Below, in pieces: positions 9,254 to 18,039 of a stretch of 61,272 bases of DNA. Every line of letters starts with the position of its first letter. Within the stretch, counting starts at the first letter, position 1. Made by a program: the position numbers and the translations under genes. Source of the DNA: Marinobacterium profundum (GTDB taxonomy: Bacteria > Pseudomonadota > Gammaproteobacteria > Pseudomonadales > Balneatricaceae); the NCBI RefSeq assembly GCF_001528745.1, contig NZ_BCNS01000103.1:1-61272 (forward strand), given 5' to 3'. Under the pieces are notes generated by a model, which had not been told where the DNA came from, ran no database searches, and saw nothing but the letters and a program-made list of their open reading frames with translations.

Positions 9254-10552
9254 ATGAAAACCAAGGCTTCCAAATCCGCTGTGATCGGGACTCTGTCCGC
9301 GCTGGCACTGGCTGTGTCCATGAATGTGGCGGTTGCAGCTGAAGACACGATCAAGGTCGGTATCCTGCATTCCCTGTCGGGCACCATGGCGATCAGCGAA
9401 ACCACGCTCAAAGACACCATGTTGATGCTGATTGAAGAACAGAACAAGAAAGGCGGTCTGCTGGGTAAACAGCTCGAAGCGGTGGTGGTGGATCCCGCTT
9501 CAAACTGGCCGCTGTTCGCTGAAAAGGCCCGCGAGCTGATTTCCAAGAACGGGGTAGACGCTATCTTCGGTGCCTGGACCTCGGTATCACGCAAGTCCGT
9601 ACTGCCGGTGGTGGAAGAACTCGACAGCATCATGTTTTACCCGGTGCAGTACGAAGGTGAAGAGTCCTCCAAAAACGTCTTCTACACCGGTGCTGCACCC
9701 AACCAGCAGGCCGTGCCTGCCGTGGACTACCTGATGAACGATCTGGGGGTTGAGCGCTGGGTACTGGCGGGTACCGATTATGTTTACCCGCGCACCACCA
9801 ACAAGATTCTGGAAGCCTACCTCAAGGCCAAGGGCGTGGCGGCTGAAGATATCATGATCAACTACACGCCTTTCGGTCATTCCGACTGGCAGTCCATAGT
9901 GTCTGATATCAAGAAATTTGGCGCCGAAGGCAAAAAGACCGCAGTGGTATCCACCATCAATGGTGATGCCAACGTGCCGTTTTACAAGGAACTTGGCTCC
10001 CAGGGTGTTGCTGCCGGCGATATCCCGGTTGTTGCCTTCTCCGTGGGTGAGGAAGAGCTTTCGGGTATCGACACCGCGCCCCTGGTCGGCCACCTGGCGG
10101 CCTGGAACTATTTCATGAGCGTGGACAGCGAAACCAACGACAGCTTTATCGACGGCTGGCATGCCTACACCAAGGATGACAAGCGCGTCTCAAACGACCC
10201 TATGGAAGCCCACTATATCGGCTTTAACATGTGGGTTGAGGCCGTGAAGAAAGCGGGCACCACCGACCCTGCCGCGGTGCAGGAATCCATTATCGGTGTG
10301 GCCGTGCCGAACCTGACCGGTGGCTACTCCACCATGATGCCTAACCACCATATCACCAAGCCGGTAATGATTGGCGAGATTCAGGATGATGGTCAGTTCG
10401 AAGTGGTTTGGCAGACCTCGGGTACCGTGGCGGGTGATGCCTGGTCCGACTACCTGGAAGGCTCCAAGGACATCATCTCCGACTGGCGCGCACCGCTGTC
10501 TTGCGGCAACTACAACACCAAAACCGCCAAGTGCTCGGGTCAGAATTTCTGA
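9254..10552 (+). CDS. urtA: urea ABC transporter substrate-binding protein
   Basis: A 432-residue periplasmic binding protein with a clear signal peptide (residues 1-28, MNVAVAAED at the cleavage zone). The mature part matches the branched-chain-amino-acid-type family: TIKVGILHSLSGTMAISE, DPASNWPLFAEKA, FGAWTSVSRKSVLPVVEE and LFYPVQYEG-like FYPVQYEGEESS, which are diagnostic of UrtA. It delivers urea to the UrtBC permease. It is the first gene of urtABCDE behind a sigma-54 promoter, followed by a hairpin that may let it be made in excess over the permease genes. Confidence 0.97.
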   Translation: MKTKASKSAVIGTLSALALAVSMNVAVAAEDTIKVGILHSLSGTMAISETTLKDTMLMLIEEQNKKGGLLGKQLEAVVVDPASNWPLFAEKARELISKNGVDAIFGAWTSVSRKSVLPVVEELDSIMFYPVQYEGEESSKNVFYTGAAPNQQAVPAVDYLMNDLGVERWVLAGTDYVYPRTTNKILEAYLKAKGVAAEDIMINYTPFGHSDWQSIVSDIKKFGAEGKKTAVVSTINGDANVPFYKELGSQGVAAGDIPVVAFSVGEEELSGIDTAPLVGHLAAWNYFMSVDSETNDSFIDGWHAYTKDDKRVSNDPMEAHYIGFNMWVEAVKKAGTTDPAAVQESIIGVAVPNLTGGYSTMMPNHHITKPVMIGEIQDDGQFEVVWQTSGTVAGDAWSDYLEGSKDIISDWRAPLSCGNYNTKTAKCSGQNF

Positions 10553-10572
10553 TTTGAACTGAAGTGCCGTGA

Positions 10573-10598
10573 CGGGGCCTGGCACTAGCCTGGCCCCG
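10573..10598 (+). promoter_or_regulatory. intergenic hairpin between urtA and urtB
   Basis: CGGGGCC-T-GGC-ACTA-GCC-T-GGCCCCG forms a near-perfect stem without a following T-run. It is probably a stability or processing element at the urtA 3' end rather than a full terminator, as is common downstream of binding-protein genes. Confidence 0.7.
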
Positions 10599-10624
10599 CT
10601 TGATTGAACTGTTGGGAGAACAGC

Positions 10625-12259
10625 ATGCCCATCCCCAAGTCTGTAGTCAGACTGCTACCCTTTATTGCGCTCTGGATGCTCGTGACGCTCGTGCTGACAT
10701 TTTCGCTGGATGCCAAATCCGCCGAAAAGGACGGGACTTTGGCAGAAGCCAGTGCGTTGCTGGTGAAAAAATTCGACGACAAGGCCCGCGCGGTAGCGCT
10801 GCTGGTCGAATCGGCTCATCCGCGCACCGAGGAAATCCTGAGTCTGATCCAGGAAGGCGAGCTTTACTACCGCAAGGATGACGATCGGCTGTTCAAGATC
10901 CCAGTGGCCGAGACCGGGGCCCAGGCAGTCGACCTGCTGGATGCATCGGCCCTCACAATCGAGAAAACCCGCGATTTCAAGAAGGTCACGCTCAACAATC
11001 TGATGCGTGGCCAGATAGGTCTGGCACTGGCGGAGATCGGGCTCAAGTCCGAGGACCCTGCCCAGCGTGAGGCTGCAGTACGCAAGTTGCTCGGCGAGCT
11101 GAGTGATGAATCCGTCGCCGTGCTGCGCAAGCGCATAGGTGCGGAGCCGGTTGCCGCCGTGCGCGACCTGATACAGGTCGCCCTGGCGGTGAACGATTTA
11201 AGAAACGGTGATGAAGCCGCCCGCCTGCAGGCGGTTGAGCGCGTTGAAGGGTCACTGGAACCGCCGGTGCGCACGGCTCTGACCCAGGTGGCGGAGTCCG
11301 ATGTCAGCCCGGTGGTCAAGCAGAAGGCACAGCTGGCACTTAACGGCATAGACGAGCAGATTCGCCTTTATGGCATGGTTGAAACCCTCTATTTCGGTAT
11401 TAGCCTGGGGTCGGTACTGGTATTGGCGGGTATCGGTCTTGCCATCACCTTTGGCGTTATGGGCGTGATCAACATGGCTCATGGCGAACTGATTATGCTG
11501 GGGGCTTACACCACCTACGTCGTGCAGCAATTAATGCCCAATCATCTGGGCGCTTCTATCCTGGTGGCGATTCCGGCGGCCTTTATGGTATCGGCGCTGG
11601 TGGGTGTAGCCATCGAGCGCGGTGTTATTCGATTTCTTTACGGCCGCCCGCTGGAAACCCTGCTGGCAACCTTTGGTATCAGTCTGATTCTGCAGCAAGC
11701 CGTGCGCTCGGTGTTCTCACCGCTGAACCGTTCCGTCTCCACGCCTGAGTGGATGAGCGGCATGGTTGAGATCAATCCGGTGCTGTCCCTGACCCTGAGT
11801 CGGCTTTATATCATCCTGTTCTGCCTGCTGGTGTTTGTGGCGCTGGTGATGGTGCTCAAGCGCACACCGCTGGGTTTGCAGGTGCGTGCTGTATCGCAGA
11901 ACCGTGCCATGGCGCGGGCCATGGGGGTGCGCTCCAAGTGGGTCGATGCCATGACCTTTGGTCTGGGTTCGGGCGTGGCGGGTGTCGCCGGTGTGGCACT
12001 GTCGCAGCTGACCAACGTGGGGCCCAACCTCGGCCAGGCCTATATCATCGACTCATTCATGGTGGTGGTGTTTGGCGGTGTCGGTAACCTCTGGGGCACC
12101 CTGGTGGCGGGTCTGAGCCTGGGTATTGCCAACAAGGTACTGGAGCCCTGGGCCGGTGCTGTGCTGGCGAAGATTCTGGTGCTTGTGTTCATCATTCTGT
12201 TTATACAAAAACGACCGCGTGGGCTCTTTCCGCAACGCGGCCGTGCAGCGGAGGGCTGA
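10625..12259 (+). CDS. urtB: urea ABC transporter permease UrtB
   Basis: A 544-residue inner-membrane permease. The ATG at 10625 is preferred since GGGAGAACAGC precedes it; an ATG seven codons earlier lacks this. The N-terminal ~250 residues are a signal/anchor and an Ala/Glu-rich helical periplasmic domain typical of UrtB. The C-terminal half is the LivH-like membrane domain (LAGIGLAITFGVMGVINMAHGELIMLGAY, split here by helices). It ends with IQKRPRGLFPQRGR. It forms the membrane channel with UrtC; urtC follows after five bases. Confidence 0.97.
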   Translation: MPIPKSVVRLLPFIALWMLVTLVLTFSLDAKSAEKDGTLAEASALLVKKFDDKARAVALLVESAHPRTEEILSLIQEGELYYRKDDDRLFKIPVAETGAQAVDLLDASALTIEKTRDFKKVTLNNLMRGQIGLALAEIGLKSEDPAQREAAVRKLLGELSDESVAVLRKRIGAEPVAAVRDLIQVALAVNDLRNGDEAARLQAVERVEGSLEPPVRTALTQVAESDVSPVVKQKAQLALNGIDEQIRLYGMVETLYFGISLGSVLVLAGIGLAITFGVMGVINMAHGELIMLGAYTTYVVQQLMPNHLGASILVAIPAAFMVSALVGVAIERGVIRFLYGRPLETLLATFGISLILQQAVRSVFSPLNRSVSTPEWMSGMVEINPVLSLTLSRLYIILFCLLVFVALVMVLKRTPLGLQVRAVSQNRAMARAMGVRSKWVDAMTFGLGSGVAGVAGVALSQLTNVGPNLGQAYIIDSFMVVVFGGVGNLWGTLVAGLSLGIANKVLEPWAGAVLAKILVLVFIILFIQKRPRGLFPQRGRAAEG

Positions 12260-12264
12260 TAGCG

Positions 12265-13353
12265 ATGTTTATTATGAATGCTCTCAAGGGTGATCGTGGT
12301 GGCCAGATTCTGCTGGGGGTACTGCTGGTGCTGGTCATCGCGGTGCCGCTGCTGAACCTGATGGTACCGGCGGGCCATGCGTTGCATATTCCCACCTACA
12401 CAGTGACGCTGATGGGCAAGTATCTGACCCTGGCGCTGCTGGCGGTGGCGGTGGATCTGGTCTGGGGCTATCTGGGGATTCTGACCCTGGGCCACGCAGC
12501 CTTCTTCGCCCTGGGTGGTTATGCCATGGGCATGTACCTGATGCGCCAGATCGGTGATAGGGGTGTTTATGGCAACCCCGACCTGCCGGACTTCATGGTG
12601 TTCCTGAGCTGGGATCAGCTGCCCTGGTTCTGGAACGGTTTTGATCAGTTCTGGTTCGCGGCCCTGATGGTGCTGCTGGTGCCGGGTCTGCTGGCCTTTG
12701 TTTTCGGTGCCCTGGCGTTCCGGTCCCGGGTGTCGGGGGTCTATCTGTCGATTATTACCCAGGCGCTGACCTACGCGCTGATGCTGGCGTTCTTTCGCAA
12801 TGAAATGGGCTTTGGCGGCAACAACGGCCTGACCGACTTCAAGGAACTGCTGGGCTTTGATCTGCAGTCGGACGAGACCCGCATCGGCCTATTTGTTGCC
12901 TCCGCGGTGGCGCTGATGCTGGGATATCTGCTGTGCCGGATACTGATGAACGGTCGCCTTGGGCGTGTCTGTGTGGCGGTGCGTGATGCCGAGTCCCGTG
13001 CGCGCTTTATCGGTTACAGAGTCGAGAACGTAAAGCTCGGTGTCTTTACCGTATCCGCCATGCTGGCCGGTATTGCCGGTGCGCTCTACGTGCCTCAGGT
13101 CGGCATTATCAACCCCGGCGAGTTCTCACCGCTGAACTCCATTGAAGTGGTGGTCTGGGTGGCTGTGGGTGGCCGGGCAACCCTGTACGGCGCCGTGGTG
13201 GGCGCTCTTGTGATCAACTACGCCAAGACCTACTTCACCGCCGAGCTGCCGGAAGTCTGGCTCTTCGCCCTGGGTGGTCTGTTTGTGCTGGTTACGCTGC
13301 TGCTGCCGCGTGGCATCACCGGTCTGTTGCGTCGCAAGGAGGCCAGCGCATGA
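12265..13353 (+). CDS. urtC: urea ABC transporter permease UrtC
   Basis: A 362-residue LivM-like membrane permease with about nine hydrophobic helices. It includes VDLVWGYLGILTLGHAAFFALG near residue 58 and the conserved coupling segment VAVRDAESRARFIGYRVENVKL. A second ATG three codons in (MNALKGD) is an alternative start. It pairs with UrtB. Its stop overlaps the start of urtD (ATGA), indicating translational coupling. Confidence 0.97.
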   Translation: MFIMNALKGDRGGQILLGVLLVLVIAVPLLNLMVPAGHALHIPTYTVTLMGKYLTLALLAVAVDLVWGYLGILTLGHAAFFALGGYAMGMYLMRQIGDRGVYGNPDLPDFMVFLSWDQLPWFWNGFDQFWFAALMVLLVPGLLAFVFGALAFRSRVSGVYLSIITQALTYALMLAFFRNEMGFGGNNGLTDFKELLGFDLQSDETRIGLFVASAVALMLGYLLCRILMNGRLGRVCVAVRDAESRARFIGYRVENVKLGVFTVSAMLAGIAGALYVPQVGIINPGEFSPLNSIEVVVWVAVGGRATLYGAVVGALVINYAKTYFTAELPEVWLFALGGLFVLVTLLLPRGITGLLRRKEASA

Positions 13354-14189
13354 AGGTGGCTACTGTTTTTGAACAAATGCTGGACCGCGAACATGTGTAC
13401 CCCTTTATGCAGGGGGCGCAGTATCGCAACATTGATGTCAGTCACAACGTGCTGCTGTATCTGGAAGGTATTTCGGTCAGCTTTGACGGCTTCAAGGCCA
13501 TCAATGACCTGAACCTTTATATCAACGATGGCGAGCTGCGCTGCATTATAGGCCCCAACGGCGCCGGCAAGACCACCATGATGGACATCATCACCGGAAA
13601 AACGACGCCCGACAGCGGCTCGGCCTGGTTTGGCCAGAGTATTAATCTGCTGGAGCTGGATGAGCCTGCTATTGCCCAGGCGGGTATAGGGCGCAAGTTC
13701 CAAAAGCCCACGGTGTTCGAGTTTCTGTCAGTGGCGGAAAATCTGGAATTGTCGATGGAAGGAGACCGCGGTCTCTGGTCGATCATCAGCAGCAAGCTGA
13801 CCGGTGAGCAGCGGGATCACCTCGACAAGGTGGCGGAAATGATTGGTCTGGTTGAGCAGCGCGGGCTGCGTGCCGGCAGTCTGTCCCACGGTCAGAAGCA
13901 GTGGCTTGAGATCGGCATGCTGCTTATGCAGCGACCGCGTCTGCTGCTGGTGGATGAACCCGTAGCCGGCATGACGCACCAGGAAATGGACCGCACCGCT
14001 GAGCTGCTGATCTCCCTTGCCGGTGAGCATTCGGTGGTGGTGGTGGAGCATGATATGGACTTTGTACGCAACCTGGCGGGCAAGGATCGTACCGTGACGG
14101 TGCTGCATCAGGGATCGGTACTGGCCGAAGGCACCATGGAGCAGGTACAGAATAATCGCAAGGTTGTTGAAGTTTACCTCGGGGAATAA
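13350..14189 (+). CDS. urtD: urea ABC transporter ATPase UrtD
   Basis: A 279-residue ABC ATPase on the cytoplasmic face. Walker A is GPNGAGKTTMMD, the signature motif is the variant LSHGQKQWLEIG typical of UrtD, and Walker B is LLLVDEPVAGM. The N-terminal ~35 residues before LEGISVSFDG are a leader usual for UrtD. The gene ends VVEVYLGE; a second diverged copy of this 3' end occurs again at 14291-14312 just before urtE. Confidence 0.97.
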   Translation: MKVATVFEQMLDREHVYPFMQGAQYRNIDVSHNVLLYLEGISVSFDGFKAINDLNLYINDGELRCIIGPNGAGKTTMMDIITGKTTPDSGSAWFGQSINLLELDEPAIAQAGIGRKFQKPTVFEFLSVAENLELSMEGDRGLWSIISSKLTGEQRDHLDKVAEMIGLVEQRGLRAGSLSHGQKQWLEIGMLLMQRPRLLLVDEPVAGMTHQEMDRTAELLISLAGEHSVVVVEHDMDFVRNLAGKDRTVTVLHQGSVLAEGTMEQVQNNRKVVEVYLGE

Positions 14190-14192
14190 GGC

Positions 14193-14315
14193 ATGTTGAA
14201 TGTGACAGTTCTAAACCCGCCTTACGGTGAGGTGCATCGCCTGTGGACTCTTGGCCAAACTGGGCCCGGTGCAAAGCAATCGGCTCACGTTTTTGAAGTT
14301 TACCTCGGGGATTAA
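14193..14315 (+). CDS. 40-aa micro-ORF mimicking the UrtE N-terminus
   Basis: The gap between urtD and urtE is one open frame of 41 codons. It begins MLNVTVLNPPYGEVHRLW, with 12 of 18 residues identical to the start of UrtE (MLKVTGLNQFYGESHTLW). It ends VFEVYLGD, a copy of the UrtD C-terminus (VVEVYLGE). GGGGAATAAGG is a good Shine-Dalgarno before its ATG, and urtE starts three bases after its stop. It is therefore a diverged tandem duplication of the urtD/urtE junction that has stayed open. Translation is plausible, function unknown. Confidence 0.5.
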   Translation: MLNVTVLNPPYGEVHRLWTLGQTGPGAKQSAHVFEVYLGD

Positions 14316-14318
14316 CGC

Positions 14319-15014
14319 ATGCTCAAAGTTACAGGTCTTAACCAGTTTTACGGTGAAAGCCATACCCTTTGGGATGTGGAGCTGGACGTTCCCAAGGGCA
14401 AATGCACGGTACTGATGGGCCGCAATGGCGTGGGCAAGACCACACTGTTGCAATGCATCATGGGGCATCAGGCGGTCAAGAGTGGCCAGATTGAGCTGGC
14501 GGGCCAGGATCTTCTGGCGCGCTCGGTGGAGCAGCGTCCGCGTCTGGGCGTGGGCTATGTGCCCCAGGGACGGCAGATCTTTCCGCTGCTGAGCGTGGAA
14601 GAGAATCTGCAGGTGGGCTTGCCGGTTCGCAAGCGTGGCGATCGCAAGATACCGGATTACATTTTCGAGCTGTTCCCTGTGCTCAAACAGATGCTGAACC
14701 GGCGCGGCGGTGATCTGTCGGGCGGTCAGCAGCAGCAGCTGGCGATTGGTCGGGCGCTAGTGGTGGATCCGCAGCTATTGATACTGGATGAGCCTACTGA
14801 AGGCATTCAGCCGAATGTGGTGCAGGAGATCGGCGATATTATCCGTCACCTGAACCGCGAGTTCGGCCTGACTGTGTTGCTGGTGGAGCAGAAGCTGCCG
14901 TTCGCCCGCAAGGTTGCGGATCATTTCTGCATCCTTGATCGCGGCCGCAGTGTGGCAACAGGCGCCATGGACAGGCTGGACGATAGCCTGATACGCAAAT
15001 ACCTGACGGTGTGA
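14319..15014 (+). CDS. urtE: urea ABC transporter ATPase UrtE
   Basis: A 231-residue LivF-like ABC ATPase. It has Walker A GRNGVGKTTLL, the diagnostic GYVPQGRQIFPLLSVEENL, signature LSGGQQQQLAIGRAL and Walker B LLILDEPTEGIQPNVV. It works with UrtD to power urea uptake. A pseudo-start of this gene lies immediately upstream (14193-14315). The next gene, ureD, begins about 50 bp downstream, linking urea import with hydrolysis. Confidence 0.97.
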   Translation: MLKVTGLNQFYGESHTLWDVELDVPKGKCTVLMGRNGVGKTTLLQCIMGHQAVKSGQIELAGQDLLARSVEQRPRLGVGYVPQGRQIFPLLSVEENLQVGLPVRKRGDRKIPDYIFELFPVLKQMLNRRGGDLSGGQQQQLAIGRALVVDPQLLILDEPTEGIQPNVVQEIGDIIRHLNREFGLTVLLVEQKLPFARKVADHFCILDRGRSVATGAMDRLDDSLIRKYLTV

Positions 15015-15063
15015 TCGCGGACATGCATAAAGTGAACCCAGTGGCAGGGAGAGGGAAGTGAGT

Positions 15064-15900
15064 ATGCAGATGGCGGCACAGGCAGAGCGCGGCTGGCAGG
15101 CCCGACTGGAGCTGGGGTATGAGTCCCGCGGTGGCAAAACCCGCCTGGTGCATCGCAGTATGCATGGGCCCTTGGCGGTGCAGCGGCCTTTTTATCCCCA
15201 GGATGGGATCTGCCACAGCTACCTGCTGCATCCCCCCGGCGGGGTGGTGGGAGGTGATGAACTGGAGATCGATGTGCGGGTTGGGGATGGCGCCCATGCG
15301 CTGCTGACCACCCCTGGTGCCACCAAATTTTATCGTTGTGCAGGACTCACCGCACATCAGTGCCAGCACTTCTGGGTAGAGGATGGCGGTATTCTGGAGT
15401 GGTTGCCGCAGGAAAATATCTTCTTTCCCGGCGCATCGAGTCGTTTGCGCAGCCGTATTGATGTGGCGGCAGGCGGGCGCTTTATCGGCTGGGAATTCCA
15501 GTGTTTGGGGCGCCCCGCCAATAATGAAAATTTCAGTTTTGGCAGCGTCGACAGTCGCTGCGAACTGCGTTTTGATGGCAAGCGCGTGCTGATTGATCAG
15601 TTGCAGGTGCGGGGGCTGGATCAGTTTGGTGCCGCAGCCGGTATGCGCGGTCATTCAATGGCGGCCAGCCTCTATGCCTTGCCTGCCACCGAGGCTGCGC
15701 TGGAAAGGGTACAGTCACTGATTGACGAGCATTTTGCCAAGCATGCCATTGGAGCAACTCTGGTGGATTCGGTGCTGGCCGTGCGCATGCTGGGGCAGAA
15801 TACCGAAGACATTCAGGCGGTGCTGATTCCCTTGTGGGAGCTGCTGCGCCGAGAATTGCTGGAGCTTGAACCCTGCCCGCCGCGTATCTGGTCGACCTGA
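15064..15900 (+). CDS. ureD: urease accessory protein UreD
   Basis: A 278-residue chaperone that, with UreF and UreG, inserts nickel into the urease apoenzyme in the cytoplasm. Family features are RHSMHGPLAVQRPFYP (here VHRSMHGPLAVQRPFYP), HPPGGVVGGDELEI, LTTPGATKFYR and the WLPQENIFFPGA segment. I take the ATG at 15064, eight bases after GGGAGAGGG; a GTG at 15058 is possible. ureD is separated from ureABC by two opposing genes, an unusual break in the cluster. Confidence 0.95.
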   Translation: MQMAAQAERGWQARLELGYESRGGKTRLVHRSMHGPLAVQRPFYPQDGICHSYLLHPPGGVVGGDELEIDVRVGDGAHALLTTPGATKFYRCAGLTAHQCQHFWVEDGGILEWLPQENIFFPGASSRLRSRIDVAAGGRFIGWEFQCLGRPANNENFSFGSVDSRCELRFDGKRVLIDQLQVRGLDQFGAAAGMRGHSMAASLYALPATEAALERVQSLIDEHFAKHAIGATLVDSVLAVRMLGQNTEDIQAVLIPLWELLRRELLELEPCPPRIWST

Positions 15901-15946
15901 ACGCGACGGGTTCTCTCGCTGTTAGCGCTTCGGGTACTTAGCCTGG

Positions 15947-17035
15947 TTAGTTGTTACGGCCATCATGTCGCAGCAATCGGTGGTCTTCATCGCTGGGGGC
16001 CTCGCCTTCGTTGCGTCGGCGTACGGGGCCTGGGTCCTGCCGATCTGCCCGTCCTTCTGCCCTTGCTTCAGTACGGCGGGCCCTGTCGTTAGCGGGCTGT
16101 GTTTCGTTCCTTGCGGCCTGGCGCCCTTGATCCCTTCTTTCTGCGACTCTTTCGGCTTTTTTCTCTAGCTGTCTTTCTGCCTGTCTTTCAGCCTTTTTAT
16201 CCATTCGGCTCTCTGCCTGTATGGCTTCGCGCCGTTCGCTGCGCGAGGTTTTGCCGTCTTGGCGCTCCTGCCGTTCCCGCTGGCGAGTCTCGTGACGCCG
16301 TAGGTCTGGATGCTCAGCGCGGCCTGAGTTGCGGTTCACTCTGTTATCAGACTGGCGGTTCTCCTGCCGACGCCTTAACTCCTGCCGACCTTGTGCCTCC
16401 TGAAACTGCGTCCGGCGTCTTTCAGTGGTGTTAGCCTCATTTATTCGCTGAAGCATCTCCGCCCGACGCCGGTCATCACCTGAGCGCTCGGCGCGCACAC
16501 GCCTGTCGTCCTGGGTACTGCGTTCGAAGCGGCGTGGGTCACTCTGGGTATCGACGGATGAGTGGCGTTCTTGCCGCTCGCGACTATCGTTGCGGTCTGA
16601 GCGACGACGATCAGAGTCCCTATGGCCCCGACCGTCGTTGCGTCCATCATGCTGGCGCCAGCGATTGCCGTCACCGCGGTAATTCTGGCTGTGTTTCTGG
16701 TAGTCGCGGTAGGGATGATCGCGGTGAGCTTTCATGCGCACACGGTGATCGGGGTGCAGTTGGTAATGACGCGGCAGCGTGCGAGTACGGACCCAGCGAT
16801 GCTCATGCTGATAGTAGTAATAGCCGGAGTGGATATTGAAATAGATACCCACGCTCGGATAGTAATAAAAATCATCATAGTAGCGATCGCTAATATAGCG
16901 ATCGTTAAAGCCGCTGTTGCTGGAGCCGTAGTCGTAATTCCTGACCGCGCCATCGCTGTGGTAGGGCTCATAGGCGCAACCTGCCAGCACAGTAGCGGCT
17001 AACAGCGTCATTACCTTGAAAATCCTGGCCGACAT
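15947..17035 (-). CDS. Arg-rich putative lipoprotein
   Basis: A 362-residue protein with a lipoprotein signal: VMTLLAATVLAGCAYEP with lipobox LAGC. A Tyr-rich stretch (DDFYYYPSVGIYFN, YYYYQHEHRW) follows and then a long low-complexity tail rich in Arg, Glu, Gln and Asp (from about residue 115) that should be highly charged and disordered or helical. GGAGGTGCTCC precedes the ATG. The Tyr-rich start resembles short conserved regions of other proteobacterial lipoproteins of unknown role; the tail is not recognisable. It lies antiparallel inside the urease cluster. Confidence 0.65.
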   Translation of the reverse strand: MSARIFKVMTLLAATVLAGCAYEPYHSDGAVRNYDYGSSNSGFNDRYISDRYYDDFYYYPSVGIYFNIHSGYYYYQHEHRWVRTRTLPRHYQLHPDHRVRMKAHRDHPYRDYQKHSQNYRGDGNRWRQHDGRNDGRGHRDSDRRRSDRNDSRERQERHSSVDTQSDPRRFERSTQDDRRVRAERSGDDRRRAEMLQRINEANTTERRRTQFQEAQGRQELRRRQENRQSDNRVNRNSGRAEHPDLRRHETRQRERQERQDGKTSRSERREAIQAESRMDKKAERQAERQLEKKAERVAERRDQGRQAARNETQPANDRARRTEARAEGRADRQDPGPVRRRNEGEAPSDEDHRLLRHDGRNN

Positions 17036-17382
17036 GGAGCACCTCCGGTGTTATCAGTTGTGTAGGAACCTCCGTTGTTCCGGGATGCGGGCGCGTCCCT
17101 GAGCCTTGAGCAACTGTTTTGTGCAATGTTTCAGCGCCGGTCATGTATCCATGCTGCAGTGACTGCAAATGGGCGCCATGACGGGGGCGGGTTATATCCA
17201 TTAAGACAGCGAACAACTGAATCAATGCTGAAAGAGTCGTTGCAGGCGTGAAATGAACATGTGGGCGCGGATTGCCGGGGCGTGAATTCCTGTGGTAGGG
17301 GTTATTGCGATGGATGCGATTGCAGCGGTAGTGATGAATGCGGTAGCGGCAGCTTGGTGCAGGCTCCTGGAATAAAGGCGTA
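17036..17382. other. intergenic region with no recognised feature
   Basis: About 350 bp upstream of the lipoprotein gene and downstream of the hemolysin III gene. Apart from the ribosome-binding site of the lipoprotein gene I see no promoter, repeat or convincing small gene. Confidence 0.4.
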
Positions 17383-18039
17383 TCAGAATGCGTGCCAGAG
17401 CACGGCGAAGTAGTGGCAGGTGGTGCCGGCCATGACAAACAAATGCCAGATGAAGTGCCCGTACAGCAGGCTGGAATCGAGTACAAAAAACAGTACCCCA
17501 ACCGTATATGCCAGACCACCGCCGACCAGCCAGGCGAGTCCGGTGCCTGACAGGGATTCACTCAGCGGCTCTATCATCAGCACAATCAGCCAGCCCATCA
17601 GCAGGTAGAGCCCTGTGGACAGCGCTGGGCGTGACAGCCGCTGGGTGATTTTCAGTACAACGCCTATGCCCGCCAGTAACCAGATGGTTGTCAGCAATAT
17701 CCAGCCGCCGGGGCCATCCAAAACGCCCAGCATAAAGGGTGAGTAGGTGCCGGCAATCAGCAGGTAGATGGCGGAGTGCTCTATAACACGCATCAAGCGT
17801 TTGGCCCGGCCCGGGGGCAGGGCGTGGTAGAGGCTCGAACTGAGATACAGCAGCACCATGCTGAGGGCAAAGAGGCTGACGCCGATAATGATGCCGATAT
17901 CGCCGCGCTCCACGGCCTGCAGGATCAACACCGGTGCTGCGACCAGGGTGGCGATGAATCCCAGGCAGTGGCTCAGGCTGTTGGCCAGTTCCTCTGTGCG
18001 GGACTGGGGTCTGCCGGGGATCTGGGGTGGGTTGCGCAT
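17383..18039 (-). CDS. hemolysin III / PAQR family membrane protein
   Basis: A 218-residue seven-helix membrane protein of the YqfA/hemolysin III group. It has the conserved EELANSLSHCLGFIAT start, SSLYHALPPGRAKRLMRVIEHSAIYLLIAGTYSPFML and the C-terminal HFIWHLFVMAGTTCHYFA. The Ser/His/Asp residues in these motifs are the putative metal-binding hydrolase site of the PAQR/CREST superfamily. The physiological role is unclear, and true haemolysis is doubtful in such proteins. It is oriented against the urease genes. Confidence 0.92.
   Translation of the reverse strand: MRNPPQIPGRPQSRTEELANSLSHCLGFIATLVAAPVLILQAVERGDIGIIIGVSLFALSMVLLYLSSSLYHALPPGRAKRLMRVIEHSAIYLLIAGTYSPFMLGVLDGPGGWILLTTIWLLAGIGVVLKITQRLSRPALSTGLYLLMGWLIVLMIEPLSESLSGTGLAWLVGGGLAYTVGVLFFVLDSSLLYGHFIWHLFVMAGTTCHYFAVLWHAF

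Noticed and set aside
8782-9633. 283-residue minus-strand ORF across the urtA promoter
   Set aside because: It overlaps urtA, the sigma-54 promoter and the DUF2788 gene, and resembles translated antisense.
15023-15061. Fourth start-mimic micro-ORF before ureD
   Set aside because: A 12-codon ORF exists, but its residues (MHKVNPVAGRGK) do not resemble the UreD start.
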